Shown: in pieces, positions 18,333 through 27,617 of the stretch
Numbering within the stretch: position 1 is the stretch's first letter
How the letters are laid out: each line of letters starts with the position of its first letter
DNA from: Clostridia bacterium
GTDB taxonomy: Bacteria; Bacillota; Clostridia; Lachnospirales; Lachnospiraceae
Direction: 5' to 3'
NCBI GenBank assembly: GCA_910574835.1
Contig: CAJTDE010000026.1
Coordinates: forward strand, 1 to 64,000
Length of the DNA: 64,000 bases
The notes under the pieces: model-generated
Databases searched by the model: none
What the model saw: the letters and a program-made list of their open reading frames with translations, nothing else
Told to the model about the DNA's origin: nothing
Made by a program: the position numbers and the translations under genes

Positions 18333-18836
18333 ATGTTTGAAAAAGGAGGGTACATTGTATACGGAACGACCGGAGTGTGTGAGATAGAGGATATCACTTC
18401 GCCTGATATTGAGGGTGTGGCGGGCGATCGCCTTTATTATGTGTTAAATCCCTGCTTCAAAAAGGGAAATCGGATTTTTACACCTGTGGACAATGAGAAG
18501 GTGGTGATTCGGGCAGTGATGACGGAAGAAGAAGCAGCGACTCTGGTGGATGAGATTCCCACCATTGAGGAGCTTTGGGAAAAGGATGATAAGGTACGGG
18601 AGCTGCGTTATAAGGAGGCTATCCGAAGCTGCAATCCGAGGGAATGGATTCAGATTATCAAAACCTCTTATCAGCGGCAGCAGCAGAGAAAGGCGATGGG
18701 AAAGAAGGCGACTACTGTGGACGAGCGGTATTTTAAGGCTGCGGAGGATCACCTGTATGCGGAGCTGTCCATTGCTCTTGGAATGCCGAAGGAGGACGTG
18801 AAGACTTATATTCAGACGCGGCTGAATATGAAATAA
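18333..18836 (+). CDS. carD: CarD-family transcriptional regulator
   Basis: A 167-residue CarD/CdnL protein, an RNA-polymerase-binding regulator acting at promoters. It starts FEKGGYIVYGTTGVC, the usual beginning of the N-terminal RNA polymerase interaction domain (Tudor-like, residues 1-60), followed by a helical DNA-binding C-terminal domain. The frame is open from 18240, but ATG 18333 is chosen because GGAGGG lies 7 nt before it and it matches family starts. Monocistronic, with a strong terminator behind. Confidence 0.9.
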   Translation: MFEKGGYIVYGTTGVCEIEDITSPDIEGVAGDRLYYVLNPCFKKGNRIFTPVDNEKVVIRAVMTEEEAATLVDEIPTIEELWEKDDKVRELRYKEAIRSCNPREWIQIIKTSYQRQQQRKAMGKKATTVDERYFKAAEDHLYAELSIALGMPKEDVKTYIQTRLNMK

Positions 18837-18844
18837 GAGATAAG

Positions 18845-18890
18845 AAAAGACCTGTATCGGGCAGATAAGCTTGTCCATACAGGTCTTTTT
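18845..18890. terminator. Bidirectional terminator between carD and the SorC gene
   Basis: AAAAGACCTGTAT (18845-18857) pairs with ATACAGGTCTTTT (18877-18889), and GGGCA/TGTCC extends the stem inward. T-runs flank it in both orientations, fitting convergent carD and SorC genes. Confidence 0.85.
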
Positions 18891-18892
18891 CA

Positions 18893-19852
18893 TTATTCTT
18901 TTTTCATCAGACCTTTGCCTAGTTCTTCGTCAATCACCAATACATTGATATATTTTCCGGCCAAAGCAGCCTTTAGGACCTCCAGCTTTGCACGTCCGGA
19001 GGCAATGCAAATCTTGTAATCCTTTTTTATCAGCTCCGAGAGAGGAAGAGAGACATTTCGCTGATCCAGGGTTTCATCGCTGAGCTGTCCGTTTTTATTA
19101 ATAAAGTGGCTGAAAATGTCGCCTACGGTTCCGGACTGCATCAACGCCTCCAATTTTTCCTGTGCAAGAAAGCCTGATTTAATCAGGGAGTTTGTTCCCA
19201 CTGTGCCGAGGGAGCCGACGGAAAATATAATAATGTTTGCTTTTTTCTGCAGGGAGACTACTTTTTGAAGATTCCGATCTTTAAAAAGAGCCTCCTTTAT
19301 CTTTGTGTTTTCTAAGAATAGAGGACAAGGGAAACCATAGGGTGTAGCATTTAGGGCTTCCGAAGTCATTTTCAGATTTTCCTTTGTAAAAATATGATGG
19401 CTTAAATCAGTATATTCTCCGGAGAGCTGAACCACATGCAAGTTGGAGATATCGTCTCTGTGAATTACATTAAGTGCGAAATTGTACATAGTACTTCCGT
19501 TGGAGATACCAATGACATCATCATTTTTAAGTATGGAGTTAAGATATCGCGCAGCCGAGCCTGATACCTGGGTTATTGTGCTTTCACCTGGAATACAGGG
19601 AGTAATGAAAACTCTTAAAAGTCCGTAATCCAATCGGATTTTTCGTTCCAGAGAGCTTTCGTCGTTCAAGGGGTCTCGAATTGTGATTTTTACAATGCCA
19701 GATGAGGATGCCTCCTGAAGCAGCTTGGACACATAAGGACGGGAAAGATTCAGCTTTTCAGCAATGGTCATTTGATTATAATGATGCTCATAGTACATTC
19801 TGGCTACGGTTACTAATAGGGATGTCTTATCATTCTGGTAAATTAGTTCCAC
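18893..19852 (-). CDS. SorC-family sugar-binding transcriptional regulator
   Basis: A 319-residue SorC/DeoR-type regulator: N-terminal HTH (MTIAEKLNLSRPYVSKLLQE, about residues 27-46) and a phosphosugar-binding effector domain with IGISNGSTMYNF (the SorC VGVSGGxT-like loop, here with Asn). It is divergent from the glycerate kinase-Liv-enolase-LarA operon across a 292-bp gap and is the clear candidate regulator of that operon. SorC effectors are usually phosphorylated sugars, which fits a pathway with a phosphorylated sugar-acid intermediate. AAAGGA lies before ATG 19852. Confidence 0.88.
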   Translation of the reverse strand: MELIYQNDKTSLLVTVARMYYEHHYNQMTIAEKLNLSRPYVSKLLQEASSSGIVKITIRDPLNDESSLERKIRLDYGLLRVFITPCIPGESTITQVSGSAARYLNSILKNDDVIGISNGSTMYNFALNVIHRDDISNLHVVQLSGEYTDLSHHIFTKENLKMTSEALNATPYGFPCPLFLENTKIKEALFKDRNLQKVVSLQKKANIIIFSVGSLGTVGTNSLIKSGFLAQEKLEALMQSGTVGDIFSHFINKNGQLSDETLDQRNVSLPLSELIKKDYKICIASGRAKLEVLKAALAGKYINVLVIDEELGKGLMKKE

Positions 19853-20048
19853 ATCCTTTCTTGTAAGGAAAATTCGTGATGATAGCTTTTTTTAGTGTAA
19901 AACATTTCAGAAATATAAACAAGTTCTTAAAATGCAAAAATATGCACAAAATGAAGGAAAGAATTTTGAACAATATTTACAAACTTATAGTAGAAAGTCA
20001 AAAAGTGTAACAGAACCATTGACTCTGTACGGAATGTGTGATAGCATG

Positions 20049-20105
20049 TAGTAACAAATGATAATAGTAAGGTATCAAAGGTTACTAAAGTAGCAAATGA
20101 TAATA
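20049..20105. promoter_or_regulatory. Direct and inverted repeats, candidate SorC operator
   Basis: Two 16-bp direct repeats GTARCAAATGATAATA occur at 20051-20066 and 20090-20105, 39 bp apart, and TAGTAAC (20049-20055) faces GTTACTA (20081-20087). They lie 40 to 96 bp before the first gene of the operon. Nothing else in the 292-bp intergenic region is as ordered. Confidence 0.5.
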
Positions 20106-20144
20106 CAGTTAAAACAAAATAATGCAAGAAACGAGGTGAACCTG

Positions 20145-21608
20145 ATGAGAATTAAAAACAGGGAAATGCTTGTGTCACATGGCTATCTTGCCGGAAGAAA
20201 GAATATGGCAGAGATTTTGGAAGCCGGACTTATGGCTGCGGATCCCTACTGCAATACGCGGGAGCTTTTTCATCTGGAAGGGAATCTGCTTTCCATAGGA
20301 AGTCCCGAGTTTGAAGCGGACGGAGATCCCAGAACAGGAACAGAGGTGATAGATCTAAGCCAGATAGAGCATATTTATGTGGCAGGCGCGGCAAAGGGTG
20401 TGCAGAGAATGGCAAAAGCCATAGAGGATGTGCTGGGAGAATGGTTGACTGGCGGTCATGTGATTGGAAAGTACGGCGACAGTACGGAGCTTACACGCAT
20501 CGGCATCACCCTTGGTTCCCATCCAACCCCGGATGAGGGCTGTGTGGAAGGCTGCAGGAGAATCCTGGAATTGTCCGGAAAGGTAACGGAAAAGGACCTG
20601 GTGATAACTATTATCGGAAACGGAGGCTCTTCTCTTTTGACCTACCCTTCGGAGGGGATTACCATTCAGGAGGTTCGGGATTTTACTTATATGATGCAGA
20701 TTGAAAAAGGAGTCCCTACCATTGAACTGAATGTAGTAAGGAATCACATTGATCAATTAAAAGGCGGCCGCCTTACCAGACTCTTTTCCAAAGCCAAGGT
20801 GATCTGCCTGGATTGTGTGGATGCCAATGATTTTCGAATGCGCGGAGTGCGGGAGAACTGGCAGATCTTAATGCATGAAAATAGATGGCTTCACAATCTT
20901 CCGGATGAGACAACCTTTGCGGATGCTCTGGCAGTCATAGAAAAGTATGAGGCAGAGGAGCGAACGCCAGAGAGTATTCTCAAGCATCTGCGTACTGCGG
21001 CTCCGGAGGAAGAGACGGTGCATTTTCAGGAATTTCAGGAATTTGATACCCGTATGTTCGGCATCACGCCAAAATCACGGGATTTTATGGAGGTAAGCAA
21101 ACGGAAGGCCGAGGAATTGGGATATCGGGCACTTACCTTCGCCCATGTGGAGGCGGTGGAGTCAGTCCAGGCAGCGCGAATCTTTGCATCGGTGGTAAAG
21201 CATACTCTGGAGATAGGAGAACCGTTTCAGGCGCCGGTAGCTTTGTTTATTGGTGAGGAGATGGTAGTGGAGGTAGGAAAAAGCAAGGGGGTCGGAGGAA
21301 GAAATCAAGAATATGCGTTGATGATGGCGAAGCTTTTGGCAGGCCAGGAGCGGGTTACCGTGGGAGCCGTGGATACGGACGGAACAGACGGCCCGGGAGG
21401 TCTTCGGCTGGAGGGAGCGCCGGGGTGCCTGGCAGGGGGAATCATAGACGGACAGACCTGGGAGGAAGCAAAAAAACGGGAGGTTGACATAGAACATGCA
21501 TTGGCCACCCACAATACATCGGAAGCTCTCTGGAGGCTGGGCTGCGGCGTGGCGGCAGAACAAAATGTCAGTATGGGCGATCTGGGCGTTATATTAATTG
21601 ATGTGTAA
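20145..21608 (+). CDS. Glycerate 2-kinase-like protein (DUF4147/MOFRL)
   Basis: A 487-residue protein of the GckA/TtuD glycerate 2-kinase family: N-terminal DUF4147 domain with VAGAAKGVQRMA and GNGGSSLL loops, and a C-terminal MOFRL domain with GGRNQEYAL and VDTDGTDG. Family members phosphorylate the 2-hydroxyl of D-glycerate to give 2-phosphoglycerate. ATG 20145 is chosen, with GAGGTG 8 nt upstream. The segment around residue 115, GSHPTPDEG, matches the family's SHPxPD motif. It is first gene of the Liv-enolase-LarA operon. The DUF4147 part is longer than usual near residues 280-320, so a related hydroxy acid rather than glycerate is possible. Confidence 0.85.
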   Translation: MRIKNREMLVSHGYLAGRKNMAEILEAGLMAADPYCNTRELFHLEGNLLSIGSPEFEADGDPRTGTEVIDLSQIEHIYVAGAAKGVQRMAKAIEDVLGEWLTGGHVIGKYGDSTELTRIGITLGSHPTPDEGCVEGCRRILELSGKVTEKDLVITIIGNGGSSLLTYPSEGITIQEVRDFTYMMQIEKGVPTIELNVVRNHIDQLKGGRLTRLFSKAKVICLDCVDANDFRMRGVRENWQILMHENRWLHNLPDETTFADALAVIEKYEAEERTPESILKHLRTAAPEEETVHFQEFQEFDTRMFGITPKSRDFMEVSKRKAEELGYRALTFAHVEAVESVQAARIFASVVKHTLEIGEPFQAPVALFIGEEMVVEVGKSKGVGGRNQEYALMMAKLLAGQERVTVGAVDTDGTDGPGGLRLEGAPGCLAGGIIDGQTWEEAKKREVDIEHALATHNTSEALWRLGCGVAAEQNVSMGDLGVILIDV

Positions 21609-21656
21609 TTTGCGCATTAAGCGTAAAAAATAAAAGGATAAAAGGAGGAAATGTAC

Positions 21657-22901
21657 ATGAAGAAATGGGGAGCGATGCTATTGGCGCTGATGCTGGTGGT
21701 AATGGCAGGCTGTAAGGGACAGCCTGCATCGGAGCCGGAAAGGGAGCCGGAGCAGACAGAGGAAGCGGTAGGAGATCAGGCAGAAGGTGAAGAAACACCG
21801 GCGCAGAGAGAATTTGACGGACAGATTAAGATTGGACTTTTAACCACCGGAACAGCGATTGCCACCTATACGGAGACCGTAACCTACGGAGCAGAGCTGG
21901 CAGCCAGACAGTTAAATGCCGCAGGCGGCGTGCTGGGGAAAGAGGTTGTGATTGTGCCCTCTGACGGAAGCAATACGGCGGACGAGACCATCAATGGAGC
22001 AAATCGTCTTCTGGAGGACCCGGAGGTTGCAGCTGTCTGCGGATATCCGCTTTCTACCGGTTGTCTGGCAATCGAGAGCTTGTTTAAGCAGGCAGAAAAG
22101 CCGGTAGTAATATCCGGAACCAGTGTGCGGCTTAAGGATGAGACAGACAATAACTACCTGTTCCGCGGCAGAGCTTCGGACGCCATCCAGGCCAGAAATG
22201 CGGCGGCCTTTCTGGCAGAAGAGCTGGGAATGAACGAAGTTATGGGCATTTTGTATGAAAACAATGACTTTGGTCAGGGCGCGCTGCAGGTGGTAGAGGA
22301 GTACTGCAAGGAGAATGGCATTACACTGGTGGCAGAGGGCTTCAATCCGACAGACACAGATATCACAACACAGGTTTTGAAGCTAAAGGATTCCGGCTGT
22401 CAGTCTGTGGTAACCTGGATAGCGGCCAGCGCCGTACCTACGGTTTCCAGCAATATGTACAATCAGGGGCTGACTGTACCGAAGTGCGGTCCTGTTGCCG
22501 TAACCCTGGAAGAAAATCTTGCAAACTGTGAACCTGAGTGGATTGACGGCTGGTATGGTGTTACGGACATTTGTATGACAAAGGAAGATAAGGCGCTTAA
22601 GGATTTCATTGCCGCATATTATGAGGCTTTTGGGGACGACGCATATCTTTCCAATGAGGGAGCCAATATCTACAGCCATGTTTTGTGGATTTGCGATGCC
22701 ATTGAGCGGGCTGGTTCCACAGAAGGACCGGCAATTATGGAAGCCATGAGAAGCACGGAAAAATTCCCGGGTTTAAACGGAAACTACCAGCTTATTGGCG
22801 ACAAGGTAGACTATGTGGCAACCATAGACATTGCACAGGATACCATTGTAGACGGCAAGGTGACCAATGTATTTATTAAAACCGTAGGAGAAGAACAGTA
22901 A
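21657..22901 (+). CDS. Liv-type ABC transporter solute-binding lipoprotein
   Basis: A 414-residue type I periplasmic-binding-fold lipoprotein. The signal peptide ends with lipobox VMAGC (Cys19), followed by an acidic Glu/Pro linker and the LivJ/amide-type domain (about 60-414). ATG 21657 rather than 21651 is used because the AAAGGAGG site is then 8 nt away. It binds the substrate outside the membrane for the two permeases and two ATPases that follow. LivJ relatives bind branched amino acids, amides, urea or aromatic acids, so the ligand could be a small acid that suits the kinase, enolase and racemase genes around it. Confidence 0.9.
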   Translation: MKKWGAMLLALMLVVMAGCKGQPASEPEREPEQTEEAVGDQAEGEETPAQREFDGQIKIGLLTTGTAIATYTETVTYGAELAARQLNAAGGVLGKEVVIVPSDGSNTADETINGANRLLEDPEVAAVCGYPLSTGCLAIESLFKQAEKPVVISGTSVRLKDETDNNYLFRGRASDAIQARNAAAFLAEELGMNEVMGILYENNDFGQGALQVVEEYCKENGITLVAEGFNPTDTDITTQVLKLKDSGCQSVVTWIAASAVPTVSSNMYNQGLTVPKCGPVAVTLEENLANCEPEWIDGWYGVTDICMTKEDKALKDFIAAYYEAFGDDAYLSNEGANIYSHVLWICDAIERAGSTEGPAIMEAMRSTEKFPGLNGNYQLIGDKVDYVATIDIAQDTIVDGKVTNVFIKTVGEEQ

Positions 22902-22932
22902 GGGCTTTGAAACAGGAAAGGAGGATGGCCGA

Positions 22933-23838
22933 ATGCAGAATGTATTGTTTCAGCTGATTGTCAGCGGAACTGCAATGGGTTTTGTATATGCGCTGGTGGC
23001 AGTAGAGTACACGTTGATCTGGAATGCATGCGGGCTGCTTAATTTCAGCCATGAGAAAATAATTATGCTTGGGGGCTATATGTTTGTAGGGACCTGTATC
23101 ACAATGTTTGGCATGTCCAATCTGCTGTCGGCGCTGCTGGCCATTCTGCTCCTGGGAGTATTCGGAATTTTGATTGCGGTAGTCATATTTATTCCCCTAA
23201 GGAACCAATCCAGACTGATTGCCGTAGTGGCAACCGTTATGCTGGGACAGATATTGAATGAAGCAGCCGTGCTGGTGTGGGGACCGGTTGCTTTGATGCC
23301 CAAAAACTTTTTGTCCGGCGTGTTTCAGATTATGGGAGCAACCATAGCAAAAAGCTATGTGTATATTATTATGATTTCCATTTTTATTATTATCGCTTTG
23401 CAGTTTGTCTTTAAAAGGACAAAATTTGGGAAGGCAATGACTTGTGTATCCATACATAAGACGGCAGCATCCCTTATGGGAATCAATGTAAAGGCCAGTA
23501 TGGTAATTACGCTGATGATTAGCTTTATGATATGCGCTGTGATTGGCATTATAACGGCGCCTATCTTTACCGTAAAGCAGCAGATGGCGACGATGATTGC
23601 GCTAAAAGGATTCTGCGCCGGTGTAATCGGTGGATTCGGGAGCCTTCCGGCAGCCATAGCAGGGGGCCTGATTCTGGGAATTGTGGAAAATCTGGCTGGT
23701 TTAGTTCTTCCTGCCGTATTCAAGGACGCAGTAGCATTTACCTTGATGATTTTGTTTATGATGTTTTCCCCAAAAGGATTGATTGGGGTAAAGCAGGAGA
23801 TGGATCGCAAAAGGCAGCTTAGGACAGGGGAGGTTTGA
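22933..23838 (+). CDS. livH: Liv-type ABC permease (LivH-like)
   Basis: A 301-residue membrane protein with about eight hydrophobic helices, of the LivH family. It opens with GTAMGFVYALVAVEYTLIWNA, given as GTAMGFVYALVA plus VEYTLIW, and ends with the family FSPKGLIG segment. GGAGG precedes ATG 22933. It pairs with the LivM-like gene, whose start overlaps its stop, to form the channel of the importer. Confidence 0.9.
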   Translation: MQNVLFQLIVSGTAMGFVYALVAVEYTLIWNACGLLNFSHEKIIMLGGYMFVGTCITMFGMSNLLSALLAILLLGVFGILIAVVIFIPLRNQSRLIAVVATVMLGQILNEAAVLVWGPVALMPKNFLSGVFQIMGATIAKSYVYIIMISIFIIIALQFVFKRTKFGKAMTCVSIHKTAASLMGINVKASMVITLMISFMICAVIGIITAPIFTVKQQMATMIALKGFCAGVIGGFGSLPAAIAGGLILGIVENLAGLVLPAVFKDAVAFTLMILFMMFSPKGLIGVKQEMDRKRQLRTGEV

Positions 23839-24830
23839 TGAGCATGAAAGATAAAAGAAGCATTTTGAAATATTTCCCCCTCCTGATGCTTGGAATGATT
23901 GGAATTTTGCCTTTGTTTATGACAAGTAATTATTATCAGACGATTTGCTGCCAGGCCATGCTCTATGCAGTTGTAGCTTTGGGATTGAACTTTATCGTCG
24001 GCTTATCAGGGCTGATGACCCTTGGAACGGCGGCAATCTATGGATTGGGAGCCTATACCTCAGCCTTGTGCTGCACAAAGCTGGGCATGAATCCCTGGGC
24101 GGCGCTGGTTCCGGTGCTTTTTATGGGATGGCTTATCGGAAAGGGGCTTGGGTATCCAAGCCTTCGCGTCCAGGGTGTATATCTGTCCCTGGCAACCATT
24201 GGCTTTAATGAAATTGTCCGAAGCTTTCTTACGAATCTGGAGTGGACAGGCAGCGGTACGGGAATCCGGAATATAGAGCCTTATCGAATCGGAGATTTTG
24301 CTTTTGATACCCAGATTCGAAGCTATTACCTGATCTATGCGGTATTGCTTTTGTTCATAGGGATTGCCTGGAAGATCGTAAATTCCAGATGGGGAAGGGC
24401 ATTTGTGGCAGTAAAGGATAATCCGGAAGCTCTTCAAATCTGCGGGATTGATATTGCGAATGTAAAGATAACGGCATTTACATTGTCCTCTGTTTTTGCA
24501 GTCGTGGCGGGGGCTATGTATGCTCATTTTAACCGCTACATAACACCGGCCACCTACACGACGGACTTGTCGATTTCGTTTGTGGTTATGCTGATTATCG
24601 GAGGCTTGGGAAATTTTTGGGGCTGTATTTACGGGGCTTACATCGTTGCGTTTTTGCCGCAGCTTTTACGTCCCATAGGGCTGTCCTACAAATTGATTTA
24701 TGCCCTGATTATGATGTGCCTGGTGGTGTTTTTCCCAAATGGCCTGATTCGGGATATGAAAAAATATCTGACATTCAAAAGGGCGTTGAAAGGTGGTGCG
24801 GCAAGTGAAAACAATTCTCAAGATCGATAA
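23838..24830 (+). CDS. livM: Liv-type ABC permease (LivM-like)
   Basis: A 330-residue polytopic LivM-family permease with the coupling segment DNPEALQICGID and the terminal FPNGLI motif. ATG 23838 overlaps the livH stop by one base; ATG 23844 is an alternative 10 nt from GGGGAGG. The 3' end overlaps the next ATPase gene by 26 nt, so the transporter genes are translationally coupled. Confidence 0.9.
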   Translation: MSMKDKRSILKYFPLLMLGMIGILPLFMTSNYYQTICCQAMLYAVVALGLNFIVGLSGLMTLGTAAIYGLGAYTSALCCTKLGMNPWAALVPVLFMGWLIGKGLGYPSLRVQGVYLSLATIGFNEIVRSFLTNLEWTGSGTGIRNIEPYRIGDFAFDTQIRSYYLIYAVLLLFIGIAWKIVNSRWGRAFVAVKDNPEALQICGIDIANVKITAFTLSSVFAVVAGAMYAHFNRYITPATYTTDLSISFVVMLIIGGLGNFWGCIYGAYIVAFLPQLLRPIGLSYKLIYALIMMCLVVFFPNGLIRDMKKYLTFKRALKGGAASENNSQDR

Positions 24831-25611
24831 TCTCACAAAGGTATTCGGCGGACTGGAAGCGGTTAAGGATGTAAACATTCAAGTGCAGGAACGGGAAATC
24901 CACGCTTTGATAGGACCGAACGGAGCAGGCAAGACAACAACCTTAAGTATGATTAACGGAACCTTAACACCAACCACAGGAAAAATAGTATTTCGCGGAA
25001 AAGACATTACAGGCTGTCCTCCCCACAGGGCGGCAGCGGAAGGGCTAGGGAGAACCTTTCAAAATATTAAGCAGTTCGGCTCCCTGACGGTATTGGAGAA
25101 TTTGATGGTTGGGGGCATGTATCATCACAACAAAGGCGGCGTGCTCCATATGCTGCTTCACAGAAAAGAGACAAGAGAGCTTGAACGCCAAGTAAGGGAA
25201 AAGGCAGAAGAGATTGCATGTAAAATAGGGGTGCGGAATCTTTGCGGGGAATACGCGGGGAACCTTCCTTACGGAAGGCAGAAGGTCCTGGAATTGGGAA
25301 GGGCCATGATGGGAGATCCAAGACTGATTCTTCTGGACGAGCCGGCAGCCGGCTTGAACCCTTCTGAGCGGGCGGAGTTTGTAGAGATATTAAATAAAAT
25401 TTATGAGGAAGGCATCGACTTATTTTTGATTGAGCACAATATGGATGTCGTGATGAATATCAGCCATAAAATTACGGTGCTGAACTTTGGCAGGAAGATT
25501 GCGGAAGGAACGCCCCGGAAGGTGGCAAACAATGCGGCGGTTATCAAAGCCTATCTGGGCGACCGCTATGGGAAAAATGATCAGGGGGGTGAACCGAATG
25601 CTGGAGGCTGA
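24805..25611 (+). CDS. livG: Liv-type ABC ATPase (LivG-like)
   Basis: A 268-residue ABC ATPase with Walker A GPNGAGKT, Walker B LILLDEPAAGLN and the LivG-type insertion after GRTFQNIK. The signature reads LPYGRQKVLELGR in place of LSGGQ, usual for LivG proteins. GTG 24805 is favoured (AAAGGTGG 8 nt upstream); GTG 24793 is also in frame. It energises import with LivF. Confidence 0.9.
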   Translation: MKTILKIDNLTKVFGGLEAVKDVNIQVQEREIHALIGPNGAGKTTTLSMINGTLTPTTGKIVFRGKDITGCPPHRAAAEGLGRTFQNIKQFGSLTVLENLMVGGMYHHNKGGVLHMLLHRKETRELERQVREKAEEIACKIGVRNLCGEYAGNLPYGRQKVLELGRAMMGDPRLILLDEPAAGLNPSERAEFVEILNKIYEEGIDLFLIEHNMDVVMNISHKITVLNFGRKIAEGTPRKVANNAAVIKAYLGDRYGKNDQGGEPNAGG

Positions 25612-26308
25612 CCGCATTACAACATACTATGGAAACGCCTGTGCCCTCAGAGAAGTGTCATTTGAAGTAAATGAGGGAGAGATCGTATCAATTATCGGTG
25701 CAAACGGGGCAGGAAAATCTACCTTGATGAAATCCATTATGGGCGTCGTAAAGCCGCGTACAGGAGCCATCCGGTATAAGGGAAAGGAGATCCTGCATTT
25801 CCCGACTCATAAAATAGTCGGAGAGGGAATTGTGTATGTACCGGAGGGGAGAGATGTATTTGCGCCTATGTCCGTTCAGGACAATTTGGAAATGGGAGCT
25901 TACAGCCGGCCCTTTTCCAAAAGCCAGACAGAGGAATTGTGCGAGGAAATGTATCAAATGTTTCCCAGACTTAAGGAGCGCAGGAAGCAGACGGCAGGAA
26001 CCTTAAGCGGCGGGGAACAGCAGATGCTGGCCATAGCCAGAGGACTTATGAGCAAGCCGGAGATTATTATGTTTGACGAGCCTTCTTTGGGTTTGGCGCC
26101 AATTGTGGTAGACGAGGTATTTGAGCGGATCAAATATATCAATCAGGAGCTGAAGATATCAGTTGTTCTTGTGGAACAGAATGCTTACATGGCTTTGACC
26201 ATCTCGGATCGGAGCTATGTAATGGAGAATGGAAGGATTGCAAAACATGGAGCAAGCCAGGAGCTGCTTCATGACGATTCCATTAAGACAGCATATTTGG
26301 GAATGTAA
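25598..26308 (+). CDS. livF: Liv-type ABC ATPase (LivF-like)
   Basis: A 236-residue ABC ATPase with Walker A GANGAGKST, signature LSGGEQQM, Walker B MFDEPSLGLAP and VVLVEQNAYMAL, all typical of LivF. ATG 25598 follows GGGGGGTG and overlaps the end of livG by 14 nt. It is the last transporter gene; the enolase-like gene begins 25 nt later. Confidence 0.9.
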   Translation: MLEADRITTYYGNACALREVSFEVNEGEIVSIIGANGAGKSTLMKSIMGVVKPRTGAIRYKGKEILHFPTHKIVGEGIVYVPEGRDVFAPMSVQDNLEMGAYSRPFSKSQTEELCEEMYQMFPRLKERRKQTAGTLSGGEQQMLAIARGLMSKPEIIMFDEPSLGLAPIVVDEVFERIKYINQELKISVVLVEQNAYMALTISDRSYVMENGRIAKHGASQELLHDDSIKTAYLGM

Positions 26309-26333
26309 AATTTCACACTTAAAGGGGAAAACA

Positions 26334-27617
26334 ATGAAAGGTAGAGCAATAAAAAATATCATTACGAGGCAGGTCTTTTCCAAAAGAGGCCATCCCGGAA
26401 TTGAAGCAATTGTAACAACAGAAGGCGGAATTGTAGAAAAGGCCATGTGCACAGCCGGACTATCGGTAGGTACGCATGAAGTAAAGTTCGTCTATGACGG
26501 GGGAGAGCGCTGGAAAGGCAAGGGCGTTCAAAGAGCGGTGCACAATGCCAACGAAAAAATCATTCCGCACTTAATAGGCATGGATGCGGCCAATCAAAGT
26601 GAAATTGATTATACAATGCTTCACCTGTGTCCAAATGTAAAGGAAATGCTGGGAGGAAACGCCATAGCGGCCATATCGGCAGCCGTCTTAAAGGCAGGGG
26701 CGAGAAGTCTGGATCTGCCTCTCTATCGCCATATAGGAGGAGAGAATGCAAGAGTTCTTCCCGTTCCGTCGGCGCCGGCAATCACCGGTACCAGAAGATA
26801 TGGGAGCTTAAGCGGCAGAAATGGCACAAAGCCCAGCATTACCTTTCAATGCTATGATTTTAACAGCTTTGAGGATGCCTCTTACGCTGCCTGGGAAATC
26901 TATCAGCTGTGGTCAGAAGCCATGAAAAGAAAAGGGATATGGTCTCCGGACCCCTGGCACTTTTTTGACGTACCGCCCGGCATATTTGCAGACGATCTTC
27001 AATTGTTTGAATGGATGGCGGATACCATACAAAGAGCCGGCTACGAAGGAAGAGTCGGAATCCAGATTGATGTGGCGGCGGATACGTATTACAACAAAGA
27101 GGATGGCAGATATTATGGAATCTTAACTCCCGAGCCAAAGGATACCGAACAGATGCTGGAGCTGTATTTAAAAATGGTCCGCGATTATCCGGTCATTATT
27201 ATAGAAGATCCTTTTCATGAAGAAGATTATGAAAGTCACGGAAGGCTGACTCAGGCAGTTGACATTCAGATTGTGGGAGATGATTTGTATACAACCAATA
27301 CGGAGCGTGTAAAGCTGGGAATCGAAAAGGAAGCAACCAACTGCGTACTTCTTAAAGTAAATCAGATTGGTACAATAACCGAGACACTGGAAATGATTCA
27401 TCTGGCTTACCAAAACGGCATGGGAGTTATGCCCTGTGAGAGCAGAGGAGAAGGCGATACCATTGCGGATTATTCGGTAGGAATCAATGCAGGCAGTATT
27501 CGGGAGTCAGCCATCAATGAGACGGCAAACCGCCTTTTGGAGATCGAGAAGGAATTAGGCGAAAAAGCAGTTTTCCTGGGAAAATACGGTTTGAAAGGAA
27601 AGAGGTTTCGACATTGA
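26334..27617 (+). CDS. Divergent enolase paralogue with altered active site
   Basis: A 427-residue protein that aligns along its length with enolase. Retained: the mobile loop AGLSVGTHE with Ser44 (enolase Ser39), metal ligands Asp246, Glu291 and Asp316, and Lys341 in LLKVNQIG, the enolase proton-abstracting Lys345. Changed: enolase QEF (Glu168) reads FQCYDF, GDEGG (Glu211) reads FFDVPPG, the GGSHA loop (His159) is gone, SHRSGETED (His373) is shortened to CESRGEGD, and Lys396 is Arg. Metal- and Lys-assisted enolisation is thus kept, while the general acid and phosphate-handling residues differ. ATG 26334 has AAAGGGG upstream. It sits between the Liv importer and the LarA-like gene. Likely a dehydratase, epimerase or lyase of a 2-phospho sugar acid, not the housekeeping enolase. 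Confidence 0.85.
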   Translation: MKGRAIKNIITRQVFSKRGHPGIEAIVTTEGGIVEKAMCTAGLSVGTHEVKFVYDGGERWKGKGVQRAVHNANEKIIPHLIGMDAANQSEIDYTMLHLCPNVKEMLGGNAIAAISAAVLKAGARSLDLPLYRHIGGENARVLPVPSAPAITGTRRYGSLSGRNGTKPSITFQCYDFNSFEDASYAAWEIYQLWSEAMKRKGIWSPDPWHFFDVPPGIFADDLQLFEWMADTIQRAGYEGRVGIQIDVAADTYYNKEDGRYYGILTPEPKDTEQMLELYLKMVRDYPVIIIEDPFHEEDYESHGRLTQAVDIQIVGDDLYTTNTERVKLGIEKEATNCVLLKVNQIGTITETLEMIHLAYQNGMGVMPCESRGEGDTIADYSVGINAGSIRESAINETANRLLEIEKELGEKAVFLGKYGLKGKRFRH

